Source: Stomorhina lunata (taxonomy: Eukaryota; Arthropoda; Insecta; Diptera; Rhiniidae). From it: DNA of 64,000 nucleotides. The DNA is taken from contig OW121743.1 in the NCBI GenBank assembly GCA_933228675.1, positions 91,983,998-92,047,997 of the forward strand, in the 5' to 3' direction. The position numbers and the translations under genes were made by a program. Below the pieces are notes generated by a model. It saw only the letters and a program-made list of their open reading frames with translations. It searched no databases and was not told the DNA's origin. Positions 42,137 to 54,690 of the stretch are shown here, piece after piece. Position 1 is the first letter of the stretch; every line of letters begins with the position of its first letter.

Positions 42137-42875
42137 TTATACCCTTCACCACCGTAGGTGGAAAGGGTATTATAAGTTTGTGCTGATGTTTGTAACGCAT
42201 AGAAATATTTGTCTTAGACCCACCTTTTAGTATACCAATAGACTTAGAATCACTTTCTGAGTCGATTTAGCGATGTCCGTCCGTCCGTCCGTCCGTCTGG
42301 CTGGCTGGCTGGCTGGACTCCCATGTAAACCTTGTAATCAAACTACAGGTCGCAATTCTAAAGATAATTTCATGAAATTTGACATAGATCATTTTTTTAA
42401 TAATGGAACCATGGCTATTGAAATTGGTCAAAATCGGTCCATTATTTATGGTACCTCCCATAGGTCCCACTTCCAGGAATTGCTATATTGGCCACAAATA
42501 TCAATATTTTTTCATGAAATTTAAAACAAATACTGCTTATGTAAACTTAAATCACTGTACGAAATTTCGTTGAAATCGGTCTACATTTGACCATAGCTCC
42601 CATACAAACTCTTCTTTAAAAACGACCTAAATGAGACAAAAAATCACTAAAACGCTCGTAAATCTAAAGATAATGAAAATAATCGGCCCTCATTCGATCC
42701 TAGCTCTCATATAAGTCCAAATGGCGGAAACAGCTTAAATATATAAGTTTTGAGGAAATGATGGCAAAATTTAGCAAATATTTGTCTTTATACAGGAAAA
42801 AGAACACCTTTGACCATAATGGTGAAGGGTATCATATAGTCGGCTTGACCGACTATAGCGCTTTCTTACTTGTTT
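42137..42875 (-). mobile_element. GTCY-containing dispersed element, copy 3 (inverted)
   Basis: The reverse complement of the 10.5 and 23.1 kb copies: starts ATACCCTTCACCACC, has GTCCGTCCGTCCGTCCGTCT then CTGGCTGGCTGG, and ends GTCGGCTTGACCGACTATAG and TTTCTTACTTGTT. The microsatellite is longer here. Confidence 0.8.
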
Positions 42876-43402
42876 TCCTCCGGTTTATTGCGTTCATTGT
42901 TATAAAATGTTAAAAAACTCAAACATCTTGCTGCTGAAAAACGCCAAACTTTTAAGAGAAATTGTGAATTGTTCGATTACATAAGAGGCAACCATATTGT
43001 GGGAAGCTCTATCATACTCAAATCACTAAGCCATGTGGGATGATTATGATGTAAAAGTCAATCAAACCAAAGTCAAAAACTTGGACGTGCAAACATGAGT
43101 CAGATGACGTGAGGCAGCTTTAGCTACTGACGTTTAAATCAAAGTCTAGTTACAGGCGAAGCGTATGTGTTACAAAGTGCTAAGATGCGCAGATGTTCTT
43201 GGTGATCCTCGGGGCAGTAAGAGCTTTTGGATGGCCGGGTATTAAAAGAACCTGTGAATAAAAGTGACCTTCTAGTTGAGTTTTTTGCGATTGTCAGAAA
43301 TCATTCAACCTCTATCTGTGCTTGAAATAGTATCCGTAACTATGCTAAAGACATTCTTTCGCACCCGTGTTGTTAAAAGGGTTTATTTACATTACCTGTA
43401 TC
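42876..43402. other. Spacer, nothing recognised
   Basis: No open frame or repeat that I recognise, although base composition is less AT biased than the arrays. Confidence 0.35.
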
Positions 43403-43560
43403 CTACTGGGAATGAAATACAACTCTAATGTATGGGACCGCCACAACGTGGGTGTTACAATCTTCTATTGGTACTACTTTGGAAAGAGTTCTAACGAAAT
43501 CAGGGATCTAGTTCCCAAAATACTCCCATTCTTGAGTAATATATATAATTCCCCGACAAC
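43403..43560 (+). pseudogene. Jockey-like LINE RT fragment with internal deletion
   Basis: The plus-strand frame reads MKYNSNVW directly joined to RHNVGVTIFYWYYFGKSSNE then IRDLVPKI. In Jockey-type reverse transcriptases these two segments are separated by about 45 residues, so an internal deletion occurred. The first motif is the homologue of NSHVWAGAS in the 4.1-4.4 kb remnant. Confidence 0.65.
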
Positions 43561-43569
43561 ATTCCAATT

Positions 43570-43790
43570 GGAACAAGGGTTACTTCTCTCTGACAATGAG
43601 CTGCATCTGATTCTATTTTTAGACTCATTGAAAGGGACCTACGTTTTAACTCCGGCTCTGAACGGCAAATGCATTAGTTAGAGAAGTTTTTCATAGCCTA
43701 TTTTTTTTTGGGTCTGGCCGAGGATTGAACTTGGGACCTCTGGTATGCTAGACGGATGACTAACCTGCTATACCATGGCGGTTCACGGTG
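43570..43790 (-). mobile_element. tRNA-derived SINE
   Basis: In minus-strand sense it starts with a tRNA-like head: CCGCCATGGTATAGCAGGTTAG (A-box-like) then GGTCCCAAGTTCAATCCTCG (B-box-like). A ~140-bp body follows with AGGCTATGAAAAACTTCT and CATTGTCAGAGAGAAGT. It is shared with 11880-12125. It abuts the truncated 3' end of the RTE LINE. Confidence 0.65.
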
Positions 43791-46620
43791 TCCATTGGAT
43801 ACCGTGTCTAATATTTAGAGCCATATGCATTATGTTGTCGATTACGAGGATAATAGGTATAGTTGGCAAGATACATCCTTGCCTTACTCCAAAAATAACA
43901 CCTAACGGTTCTGATAATTTACCCTTGTGTAGGACTATACATTTAAAATCAACGTGCATTGCCCAGATTAAGGTCAGAATTTTCGTTGGCATGTTAAAAA
44001 ATTCTCCATATATAGCTTCTATTGACACTGTCGAAGGCCTTCATAAAGTCGATAAACGCTAGGTAAATGGGAGTTCGGAATTTATTACTTGCTTTAGAAC
44101 TATTCTTACTGTCTTGATTAAATCAATATAAGAACAGTTTTCTCTGAGCCCAAACTGTATTGGAAGAAGTGTTATACCCATGTAGTTATTGCAGTCTTTG
44201 GGTTCACCCTTTTTTTTGGTATTTTGACTAGTATACCCTCATTCCAGGAGGTTGGTAAAGCTTCTTCTTCCCATATTTTATGCACAAATGGGTGCCACAG
44301 TCTTCCTGATCCTTCAACATTACATAAAAGCATAAATAATAAAATGGCATCGTTGGTTTCATGTTACACTTCCGTCAGTACTTCTAACCCAGTAGGATTG
44401 TTTAATATTGACTAGAAGTGTTCCACCCATCTTAATAATTGTTCAGGATAGGATATATTGTACAATGTCCTCATGTCGCCTTTACTTGCATCTGACTCAG
44501 CTTGGCTCGCTTGTTCATCTATCCACACTCTCTTGCCCCTCCTTGCAGACCTTTTTATTCTATTGGATAGGTCTAGAGATGGGTTTAGACCTGGGTATTT
44601 ACCCAACGCTGGGTATTTATCAATTTATACCCATTTTCATACCCGGGTATTTATCTAATTTAGGGTAAATACTCATTTCAATAACAAACACTATTTGTTA
44701 CATTGAGTAACAGAAATGTGAACATTTTCGAATTTATTTTAAACATAAAAACAATGTCACAGGTGCTAAACAAAAATGTAATGTCAGATTTTGTCAATTA
44801 CAAGGTCAGAAATGATTTCCGGTCAAAAACTTTTGTCTGGAGCTGTTTGGATGAAATTTCTCCAGTAACTTGATGAAAAGGAATTTGTGGAAGAACGCAA
44901 TTAGGCTGTTGGAATTTTAACAGCTTCCTGTACTTCAGCTGCTACTGAACATTCCTTTAGCACCCACAGCTTCATTCACTTCAAAAAAGGAACCGTTTCA
45001 CAACACAAAGAGCAGTTAAAATAACATATATATCGTGCAACTGGAACTAGCTTTTTAAAATAGTCTACCACCTTCAGTAGAAAGCACGCGGTCCATTCAA
45101 TTTTAAAATGAAGGCACTCAAAACGATATAAATATCTTCAACTTTATTAGGAATCACGCACTCTATTCGATGAGTTTAATTGAATACGGACAGTGAGAGC
45201 GATTAAGTTAAAATATTATTGCATTTGTTATTAAAAAATCGAATTCATTCATCGAATGCTTTTAATTTAGTTATATTTTTCTTTATTCTAATTTATACCC
45301 ACATTTTGGGTAAATACCCAGGTGCTTGAGTAAATATCTGGGTATTTACATTTAAATACCCATTTTACCATTTGGGTATTTACCCTTGTCCCATCACTAG
45401 ATAGGTCACAGTATGCCATTCTCAACATCCACGTTTACATTTAAAATTGTATTTTTTTAGGTTTTACGTTCTTCATACAGGTCCCATATTGCTTAGGTGA
45501 GCCAGACTTTCCCTTTATGGTCTTTGATACCTAACGTTTGTTGACCAACCTCGCTGTACGTTGGAGTGACACACCTTGCGATTTCGTTAATATTAACATA
45601 GTTGTTGTTAAAAACATCTGGAAGCCGATTCCTTATGGCATTTCGATGTCGTTCTGATTTTAGTTTACCAACATCAATTTTCCGATTGGCTTTTGCCGTT
45701 TCATACCTCAGAGCGGCTACTTTCAATCAAACTTTAGATATAACTAAATGATGGTCGCTGTTTATATCTCGAGCGTACATCAAGTAAAGATGATCGCCAC
45801 TTAGAGTTGATCAAAATGTGATCAATTTGATTCTTAGTGACGCCGTTCGGCGATACCCAAGTTATTTTAGCTTATGAGGAAAAATAGTACCATCTACAAC
45901 CAGTTTCCTTTCACAGCATAGTTCAAATAATCTTTTCCCGTTATCGTTTCTTACTCCGACACCGTGCTTACCAATGTAGTATTTCAAACCGGTATTGTTT
46001 GACCCTACTTTGGCGTTAAAGTCGCCCAGTATTATGATAATATCACAATTATTTACATTGCTGTTCATCCATCTGCTTAATACATCATTTAATTCGTCTT
46101 TGTCGTTTTCAGATTGGATTTCAGTAGGAGCGTAGACATTGATAATTATTAAATTACGAGCTCTAATCTTGAGTTTTATTGCCATTAGCCTCTCATTGAT
46201 GGGATACCATGCTATCATGGCTATAGCTATTCTTTTAGTCATCAGAAAGCCCACAGCCCTACTATGCTCATCACCCTCCGGGCGACCGGAGTAAAGAAAC
46301 ACAGGTTTTTCGTTCTAAACTTCCCCTTGTCCTGTCCATCTTGCTTCTTGAACCGACAGCAGATCAACTTTATAACCCGACATTTCACGCCTTAGTTATT
46401 CTAGTTTTCCAGTTTCGTGTAGCTTGAGTACATTCCATTTTGCAAACTTTAAACTTTCTTTTATGCCTATTTTAGGTTTTGAAGTCCGATTTCTTTGGGT
46501 ATAATAGTTTCATTCATCAGGATGTTCTTTTATAGATTAGGCCCCTCCAAAATTCTTGTGCCAGCTGCAGTAGCAGGGGGATTTCTCGCTTGATTACCCC
46601 TTGGAGTAGTATATTCTGTA
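43783..46620 (-). pseudogene. RTE-clade LINE remnant (endonuclease plus partial RT)
   Basis: Minus strand, in order. First an AP-endonuclease domain from about 46440 to 45740, with KFAKWNV, SVQEARW (catalytic Glu), IINVYAPTE, ILGDFNAKVG and KNQIDHILI. Then a linker region (45726-45493) with KSERHRNAIRNRL. Then, after the hAT insertion, reverse transcriptase from about 44566, with SNRIKRSARRGKRVW, EEALPTSWNEGILV, CNNYMGITLL and GVRQGCILP. The catalytic YADD end is missing; the element stops at the SINE at 43783. Several stops and frameshifts show it is dead. Similar proteins are often labelled craniofacial development protein 2-like in insect annotations. Sequence to about 46620 may be its 5' end. 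Confidence 0.8.
44574..45399 (+). mobile_element. hAT transposon inserted in the RTE LINE
   Basis: An 826-bp insertion flanked by an exact 8-bp target duplication GATAGGTC (44566-44573 and 45400-45407), diagnostic of hAT. Terminal inverted repeats are TAGAGATGGG and CCCATCACTA, with subterminal GGGTATTTACCC-rich repeats. The plus strand retains the hAT C-terminal dimerisation region, frameshifted: SAATEHSFSTHSFIH then RNRFTTQRAVKITYI. The transposase is otherwise deleted. Confidence 0.85.
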
Positions 46621-48040
46621 ATGTTGTTTCTTTCCAACATCGTAAATGCTAAGTCGATAGATAATGAGTTCAAAGACAAGAGTCACGTTTGTAAAGCGAG
46701 CCGCTCGATCCCGCTTGCAGCCGCAGCTAACATGTTGAACAGACGCTACATTTCGTACCTTTCGACCAAATACGTCGGAAGAGCTTGTTGTTTATCAGGC
46801 AACAACTGCATGCCATTTGCATCTAACTTTTATCTTAAATATTGCATAAATAGAAATCTATACACCAAGATAGGAGGACATCTTTCTATTAATTTAAGAA
46901 GTGATTCTATGGCACATATGTTTTATATGATAAATCTTATTATATAAAAGAAAATTATTAAGGGCAATGAATGTCCTTGATTAAAGAAAGGTGTAAGAAA
47001 GAATTTCTTTTGTTAGAAAACCGATTACTCCATAATAATCTTTTGTTAAGTTTTAACTGAAATTGATTTACTTTTATTGAAATTCTTACAAAATATTTAA
47101 ACAAGGTCAACAAAATTATTCTTAGGATTAAAATAATAATTTCTATAATCACCAACTTTCCTAAAGATCCCCTATTAAGTGTTAATTTTCAACAGATTCT
47201 ACTGTAAGGGATAACCAAATGGCAAAAATATAAGATAATAATATGGTGTTAACTTTAGGAGGCAAAATGTCGTTAGCAAATATTTAAAAACCTTATAATT
47301 GTACTACTACTACTTATGCGTATTTCTCCTTGGAGTTGCACAAATGTTGGAAGAACATTTGTACTTAAAACTAAAAAAGGGATTTCCCTTTAAGGCGGGA
47401 CTCTACAAGTGTCCTTTAAACTAATAGAATGATATTCATTTCTAGGACACTCAGCGGGCTTAGAAAAAAATAAATATAAAAAAAATCCTGCTGGTTTCCT
47501 AAGTCATTCAATAAAAATTTAAATTTCATTTAAAAGTCATTCGTTTTAGAATATTTGAAAACCTCGTAGTACCAAAAAGTGTTCAACTAAAATCAGTAGG
47601 TAAAAAATTTTAAAACAGCATCCTAGAGCCTCAAAATGAAGTCAAGCTGCTTGGAACAATTTTTATGACTTAGAAAAGAACATAGCAAAATTCAAGTGCT
47701 AAATTTTTAACATGGTTAAAGGCCACGTAACCGTATTGAATTTGTATTGTAAATAGTTAAGAATACAAAAACTAAAAATTTTGGCCAAAAGTTACCCCCA
47801 TTGAGAAGTCATTTAACGCTTGTTTTCAAAAGAATGTAATAAACAAAAATAAATTTATGTTTTTTCATATAATCCTTTTAAGAGCAAAAAAGAATAAGAA
47901 ATATTTAACATCTGTGTCATTTTATTACTTCCTTCAAAAAAAAAAAAAAAACTTGTTCATTTTTAACAAATTACAAGAAAATTTTAATTATTTACTTTTC
48001 CTTTCCTTGATAATTTCATAATTTCTTTAATATCATAATT
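46621..48040. other. Spacer, one unassigned open frame
   Basis: A 108-codon plus-strand frame at 46621-46947 (with KASRSIPLAAAANMLNRR near its middle) is not recognised. It may be the antisense of the 5' end of the RTE element. The rest (47160-48040) is AT-rich with nothing identified. Confidence 0.3.
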
Positions 48041-48042
48041 TG

Positions 48043-48420
48043 TTATTTTAAATTATCAGCAATAATTTCATAAAACAAATTCCTTGTTTTATTAATATGT
48101 TTATATTCCTCTTTTACAATAAAAAGATCTTTACTTATTACCGCCTTTAATAGTTTCCTTAATATTAATACCATTTTTTCTGTAGCTTCTTTAAAAAATG
48201 AAATTTCTCCTTTTTTGTAGTTTTTAATGAACACATTTTGTAATTTTTGAAATTTCTTTTAAAATGTCTTAAACAAATAAAATTTATTTGGCTTTTTCTG
48301 GCGAATGGTTCATCTTTAAAACTCATATCTTGGATTTTTGTAAGAGTCAAAATTGTATTTACTCGTTAACCTTTTTGTTTGTTGGTTTTTTTCGGAGGAT
48401 AATTGGCTTTTGTTGCCATA
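48043..48420 (-). pseudogene. Unrecognised coding-like remnant with frameshift
   Basis: Two overlapping minus-strand frames (48350-48165 and 48234-48043) read as one lysine-rich, helical-looking protein if a frameshift near 48200 is allowed. The first has MSFKDEPFARKSQINFICLR and the second VISKDLFIVKEEYKHINKTR. An upstream ATG near 48420 reads MATKANYPPKKTNKQKG before a stop. The family is unknown. It could equally be random AT-rich open sequence. Confidence 0.2.
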
Positions 48421-48499
48421 ATCCAGTTTTATTGAGATACATAACAAAATTTGTAAGTTTTTAATTTTTTAATTAAAATTTAAGTTGCTTTACATCAAA

Positions 48500-51400
48500 A
48501 ATATTAAACAATTTCCTTTTTTATAGGAAATATTTAAAAAATGTATTATTTTTATAGAAAATTTAAAAAAAATTCTTAATTTTATAGAAACTATTTAAAA
48601 AAAATTGTTATTTTAGAGGATGTTTTTTAGAAATTTCCTATTTTTATAGCATTTTTTTAAATATTTCTTATTTTTATAGGAAATTCCTAAAAATTTCTTA
48701 TTTTTATAGGAAATTCCTAAAAATTTCTTATTTTTATAGGAAATTTTTTGAAAATTTCTTGTTCTTATAGGCAATTTTTGTTTAAAAATTTCTTATTTTT
48801 ATAGCAATTTTATAAAAGCTTTCTAAAAATTCCTTAAAAAATTGGAAATTTTTGCAAACTTCCTAAAGAAAAAAAAATTTTTTTGAAAAATTTGCTAAAA
48901 AAATAAGAAATTTTTGAAAAATTTCCTACAAAAATCACAAATTTTTGAAAAATTTCCTATAAAAATCAGAAACTTTTGAAAAATTTCCAATAAAAATAAG
49001 AGATTTTCAAAAATTTCCTATAAAAATAAGCAATTTCTGAAAAATTTTGCTGTCAAAACAAGAAATTTTTTAAAAATTTCTTAATAATATAAGAAATTTT
49101 TTAAAAATTTTCTAGAAAAATAAGAAATTTTAAAATAATTTCTTATAAAATATAATTTTACAATTTTCTTTATCGAAATAAAAAAAATTTTGAACAATTT
49201 TTTTAAATTTTCTTATTTTTATAGGAAATTTTTTAAAAATTCAAATTTTCAAAAATTTCTTGTTTTTACAGCAAATTTTCCAAAAATGTATTACTTTTAT
49301 AGGAAATTTTTCCAAAATTTCTCAATTTTATAGGAATTTTTTAAATAATTTCTTATTTTTATAGGAAATTTTTCAAAAATATTTCCTATTTTCATAAGAA
49401 ATTTTTCAAAAAAATCTTTTTTTAGGAATTTTTTAAAAATTTTCTTATTTTTATAAGAAATTTAAAAAAAAGTTATGTATTTATAAGAAAATTTTTCAAA
49501 AATTTCCTAGTTTTATAGGAAATTTTTTGAATCAAATTTTTAAAAAATTTTCAATTTTTATAGGAAAGTTTTCCAATTTTTGTAGACATTTAAAAAAAAT
49601 TTTTTTTGAAAGGAAATTTTTGAAAAATTTCATATTTTCATAAAAAAATTTTCAAAAATTTTTTTAGGACATTTTTCAAAAATTTCTTAATTTTTTAAAA
49701 TATTCTATAAAAAGTTTTAAAAAAATTATTTATTTTCGTAGGAAATAAAAAAAAAAAAATCCTACATTTCCTATAAAATTGTTTTAAACTTTCCTAGCTT
49801 TATAGGAAATTTTTCAAAAATTTCCGACTTTGTAGGATCTTTTTAAAATATTTCCTATTTTTATAAGAATATTTTCAAAAATTTCCTTTTGTTATTAATT
49901 TTCAAAAATTTCTTATTTTTACAGGAAATTTTTCAAAAATTTATTACTTTTATAGGAAATTTTTTAAAAATTTAATTATTTTTGTAGAAAATTTAAAAAA
50001 AAATAAAATTGTTTTAAAATTTCCTATTTTTATAGGAAATTTTTCAAAATTTCCTATTTTTATAGGAAATTTTTCAAAAATTTCCTATTTTTATAGGAAA
50101 TTTTTCAAAAATTTCCTATTTTTATAGGAAATTTTTCAAAAATTTCCTATTTTTATAGGAAATTTTTCAAAAATTTCCTATTTTTATAGGAAATTTTTAA
50201 AAAATTTCCTATTTTTATAGGAAATTTTTCAAAAATTTCCTATTTTTATAGGAAATTTTTCAAAAATTTCCTATTTTTATAGGAAATTTTTAAAAAATTT
50301 CCTATTTTTATAGGAAATTTTTAAAAAAATTCCTATTTTTAAAGGAAATTTTACAAAAATTTCCTATTTTTATAGGAAATTTTTTCAAAAATTTCCTATT
50401 TTTATAGGAAATTTTTCAAAAATTTCCTATTTTTATAGGAAATTTTTCAAAAATTTCCTATTTTTATAGGAAATTTTTCAAAAATTTCCTATTTTTATAG
50501 GAAATTTTTCAAAAATTTCCTATTTTTATAGGAAATTTTTCAAAAATTTCCTATTTTTATAGGAAATTTTTCAAAAATTTCCTATTTTTATAGGAAATTT
50601 TTCAAAAATTTCCTATTTTTATAGGAAATTTTTAAAAAATTTCCTATTTTTATAGGAAATTTTTAAAAAACTTCCTATTTTTAAAGGAAATTTTTAAAAA
50701 ATTTCCTATTTTTAAAGGAAATTTTTAAAAAATTTCCTATTTTTATAGGAAATTTTTTCAAAAATTTCCTATTTTTATAGGAAATTTTTCAAAAATTTCC
50801 TATTTTTATAGGAAATTTTTCAAAAATTTCCTATTTTTATAGGAAATTTTTCAAAAATTTCCTATTTTTATAGGAAATTTTTCAAAAATTTCCTATTTTT
50901 ATAGGAAATTTTTCAAAAATTTCCTATTTTTATAGGAAATTTTTCAAAAATTTCCTATTTTTATAGGAAATTTTTCAAAAATTTTCAAAATTTGTCAAAA
51001 ATTTCCTATTTTTATAGGAAATTTTTCAAAAATTTCCTATTTTTATAGGAAATTTGTCAAAAATTTCCTATTTTTATAGGAAATTTTTCAAAATTTTCCT
51101 GTTTTTATAGGAAATTTTTCAAAAATTTCCTGTTTTTATAGGAAATTTTTCAAAAATTTTCTTATTTTTATAGGAAATTTTTCAAAAATTTCCTATTTTT
51201 ATAGGAAATTTTTCAAAAATTTCCTATTTTTATAGGAAATTTTTCAAAAATTTCCTATTTTTATAGGAAATTTTTCAAAAATTTCCTATTTTTATAGGAA
51301 ATTTTTCAAAATTTCCTATTTTTATAGGAAATTTTTCAAAAATTTCCTATTTTTATAGGAAATTTTTCAAAAATTTCCTATTTTTATAGGAAATTTTTCA

Positions 51401-52675
51401 AAAATTTCCTATTTTTATAGGAAATTTTTCAAAAAATTCCTATTTTTATAGGAAATTTTTTAAAAATTTCCTATTTTTATAGGAAATATTTCAAAAATTT
51501 CCTAGTTTTATAGAAAATTTTTCAAAAATTTCCTGTTTTTATAGGAAATTTTTCAAAAATTTCCTATTTTTATAGGAAATTTTTCAAAAATTTCCTATTT
51601 TTATAGGAAATTTTTCAAAAATTTCCTATTTTTATAGGAAATTTTTCAAAAATTTCCTATTTTGATAGGAAATTTTTCAAAAATTTCCTATTTTGATAGG
51701 AAATTTTTCAAAAATTTCCTATTTTTATAGGAAATTTTTTTAAAAATTTCCTATTTTTATAGGAAATTTTTCAAAAATTTCCTATTTTTATAGGAAATTT
51801 TTCAAAAATTTCCTATTTTTATAGGAAATTTTTCAAAAATTTCCTATTTTTATAGGAAATTTTTCAAAAATTTCCTATTTTTATAGGAAATTTTTCAAAA
51901 ATTTCCTATTTTTATAGGAAATTTTTCAAAAATTTCCTATTTTTATAGGAAATTTTTCAAAAATTTCCTATTTTTATAGGAAATTTTTCAAAAATTTCCT
52001 ATTTTTATAGGAAATTTTTCAAAAATTTCCTATTTTTATAGGAAATTTTTCAAAAATTTCCTATTTTTATAGGAAATTTTTCAAAAATTTCCTATTTTTA
52101 TAGGAAATTTTTCAAAAATTTCCTATTTTTATAGGAAATTTTTCAAAAATTTCCTATTTTTATAGGAAATTTTTCAAAAATTTAATATTTTTATAGGAAA
52201 TTTTTAAAAATTTAATATTTTTTTTAGGAAATTTTTCAAAAATTTCCTATTTTTATAGGAAATTTTTCAAAAATTTAATATTTTTAGGAAATTTTTCAAA
52301 AATTTAATATTTTTTTAGGAAATTTTTCGAAAATTTCCTATTTTTATAGGAAATTTTTCAAAAAGTTCATATTTTCATAGGAAATTTTAAAAAAAAATTC
52401 CTATTTTTATAGGAAGTTTTTCAAAAATTTCCTATTTTTATGGAAGTTTTTTAAAAATTGCCTATATAAAATTTTTTAAAAATTTATTACTTTTTTGAAA
52501 AATGTCCTATTTGTATAGGAAAATTTTCAAAAATTTTATAATTTTATAGGAATTGTTTCATAAATTTCTTGTTTTTATATGAAGTTTTTCAAAAATTTCT
52601 TGTATTTGTAGAAAATTCTTAAAAAGTTTCCTATTTTTATAGGAAATTTTTCAAAAATTTTTTGGTTTTTCCTTT
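48500..52675. repeat. 31-bp minisatellite, dyad-symmetric GGAAATTTTTC type
   Basis: The core (50020-52180) has about 70 almost identical copies of GGAAATTTTTCAAAAATTTCC plus TATTTTTATA. Each unit is two overlapping near-perfect dyads: GGAAATTTTT/AAAAATTTCC about one base, and CCTAT/ATAGG about four. The left third is decayed and contains a stretch (about 48850-49200) in the opposite orientation. Confidence 0.95.
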
Positions 52676-52679
52676 TTTT

Positions 52680-53598
52680 TCCTTTGAAACAAAATTGTCT
52701 TAATTAAATTTCAACACATATGTGGACTATTAAACTTCAAAAACTTATGCAATACATATTAAAAATATCAACAATATTTAAAAATATTTGCTTGTACCTT
52801 CACTTAATATTTTAGACGTGCGCTGAACACTTTTATTTTTTCTCATTATATTTTTAATGTTATTTTTATTATGGAAAACTGGACAAAACATATTAAGTTT
52901 ATGAAAAAAAACATCCTAAACATATATTAAGCAACTATCCACGCGTTCAGCTGCCAATCATAACAGAAAATGTTGTAATTTAATGCTTTTGTAGTGACAT
53001 TATATGGAGCAATGCCGCCGAACTCATTAAAGCAGTTCCGCGATCCTCTAGTTAAAAGTAGATACCAACATAATATTTTTTTTCTTTTATTTAATGTTAT
53101 GTATATTTTTTTAGACTTAATTTTTGACTTAATCAAAATAAGACTTGTTAAAAAACAATTTTAAAAAAATAATGTTGTTTTTTTTCGAAAAAAAGCTGAA
53201 ATATCCTACAACCAGAACGAACGATCATATGCAAATTGGGCATGACTTGACGAACTTAGTTTTTGTCAGAGCGGAAGGATGGATGGATGGATGAAACGTT
53301 GAATGGTTGGATGACAAGAAATATCTTGTTGACTATCTCAGCTAAAATTTATATCCGCGGTTCAGCCCTTTAATAATAGTAAACAACGAAAATTGTGGAT
53401 CTACTCAAGAAAAATTCTTGAAAATAGTAATTTCAATAATAACAACAACATAGTTGCCACCTCGTTGTCCTTTAATTATATATTGAGTAGAGAGTTAATT
53501 ATAGACTTTTTTTTGGCAAGATACAAAATTCACTTATGGTAGCAGATATTAGGTGGGTCATACTTACTATAGTGTACTCAGAAATGTTGGAATAGTAA
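52680..53598. other. Spacer with a short GGAT microsatellite
   Basis: Contains GGATGGATGGATGGATG at 53277-53293. No gene or transposon recognised. Confidence 0.4.
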
Positions 53599-53850
53599 AA
53601 TTTTGCAAAATTTTTCTATAGAAAAATAGTAAAATTTTGCAAAATTTTTCTATAGAAAAATAGTAAAATTTTGCAAAACTTTTCTATAGAAAAATAGTAA
53701 AATTTTGCAAAATTTTTCTATAGAAAAATAGTAAAATTTTGCAAAATTTTTCTATAGAAAAATAGTCAAATTTTGCAAAATTTTTCTATAGAAAAATAGT
53801 AAAATTTTGCAAAATTTTTCTATTGAAAAATAGCAGAACTTAAAAAATTT
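53599..53850. repeat. 34-bp tandem repeat, seven copies
   Basis: Units of TAGTAAAATTTTGCAAAATTT plus TTCTATAGAAAAA, almost identical. They share the TTTTTCTATAGAAAAA dyad with the neighbouring large array. Confidence 0.95.
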
Positions 53851-54690
53851 TCCTATGGAAAAAATTCCCTAAAAAAAATATTAAATTTTTTATAATTTGT
53901 TTTTTTGGTAAATTTTTTATATTGTAAATTAAAAGTGAATATTTCCACCAACAAAAAAATTTTAGGCACAATTTTTTGTCGGCTTTTTACACTTAAACAA
54001 CAATTCATAAATATTTATTCGAAATTGTTTATATGCAATTAATCTTTAAGAATAATTGTTATTTCTTTCGATTTTTGTCAAATCGTATTTTAAAATCAGA
54101 CCATTTTCATCAACTTCAACTCTTTTTTCTAAGAAATCTCAAGCAGAAATAAATTCAGTGCGACAATCAGTTTTTTATCATTTCGATTTTTATGACATTT
54201 AAGTCATAAATCATAATAACAAGCGTAAAATAATGTTTTTTCCCGAGTCTCTTTACTTTACAGAAATCGAAAGAAAAAATCAGAATTCTTAAGAATTACT
54301 AAACAGTAGCACTTAAACATCAACGAGTGTTTGTTCCCTGAATTTTTCTTGCAATATTTGTGACATATTTAAGGTATCAATGTTCAATGTTCAAGTGATT
54401 TGACCAAAATGACGCCTCCATTAAATTGATGTTTTCTGATTGCGGTTGAGGTGATGATGGATATCCGTCATAAAAACGATCACTTTCAAACACTTAAGGA
54501 TTCATTCAATGTGTTTTGAAATAAACGTTTTTATTTGTGAAATTTATGTGTTTCTCAAGGTCATAATTTATTTTGTTATAGAGATTGAAGCTTCTAAGGT
54601 CAAAATCCTTAAAATTAAATATTAGACTAAAATTAAGGAAAGAAATATTTTTAAGGAAAATGTTTAAATTTTTGATATTTTGTTTTAAAG
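53851..54690. other. Spacer between arrays
   Basis: No gene recognised. It includes ordinary mixed sequence such as TTCCCGAGTCTCTTTACTTT and no coding frame. Confidence 0.4.

Noticed and set aside
43724..43790. tRNA gene candidate
   Set aside because: A-box-like and B-box-like sequences are present but no full cloverleaf, and the same sequence continues into a dispersed repeat body. A SINE head is more likely.
43367..44062. Plus-strand frames of 104 and 95 codons
   Set aside because: The first is a chimera of LINE scrap and SINE; the second is antisense to the RTE reverse transcriptase.
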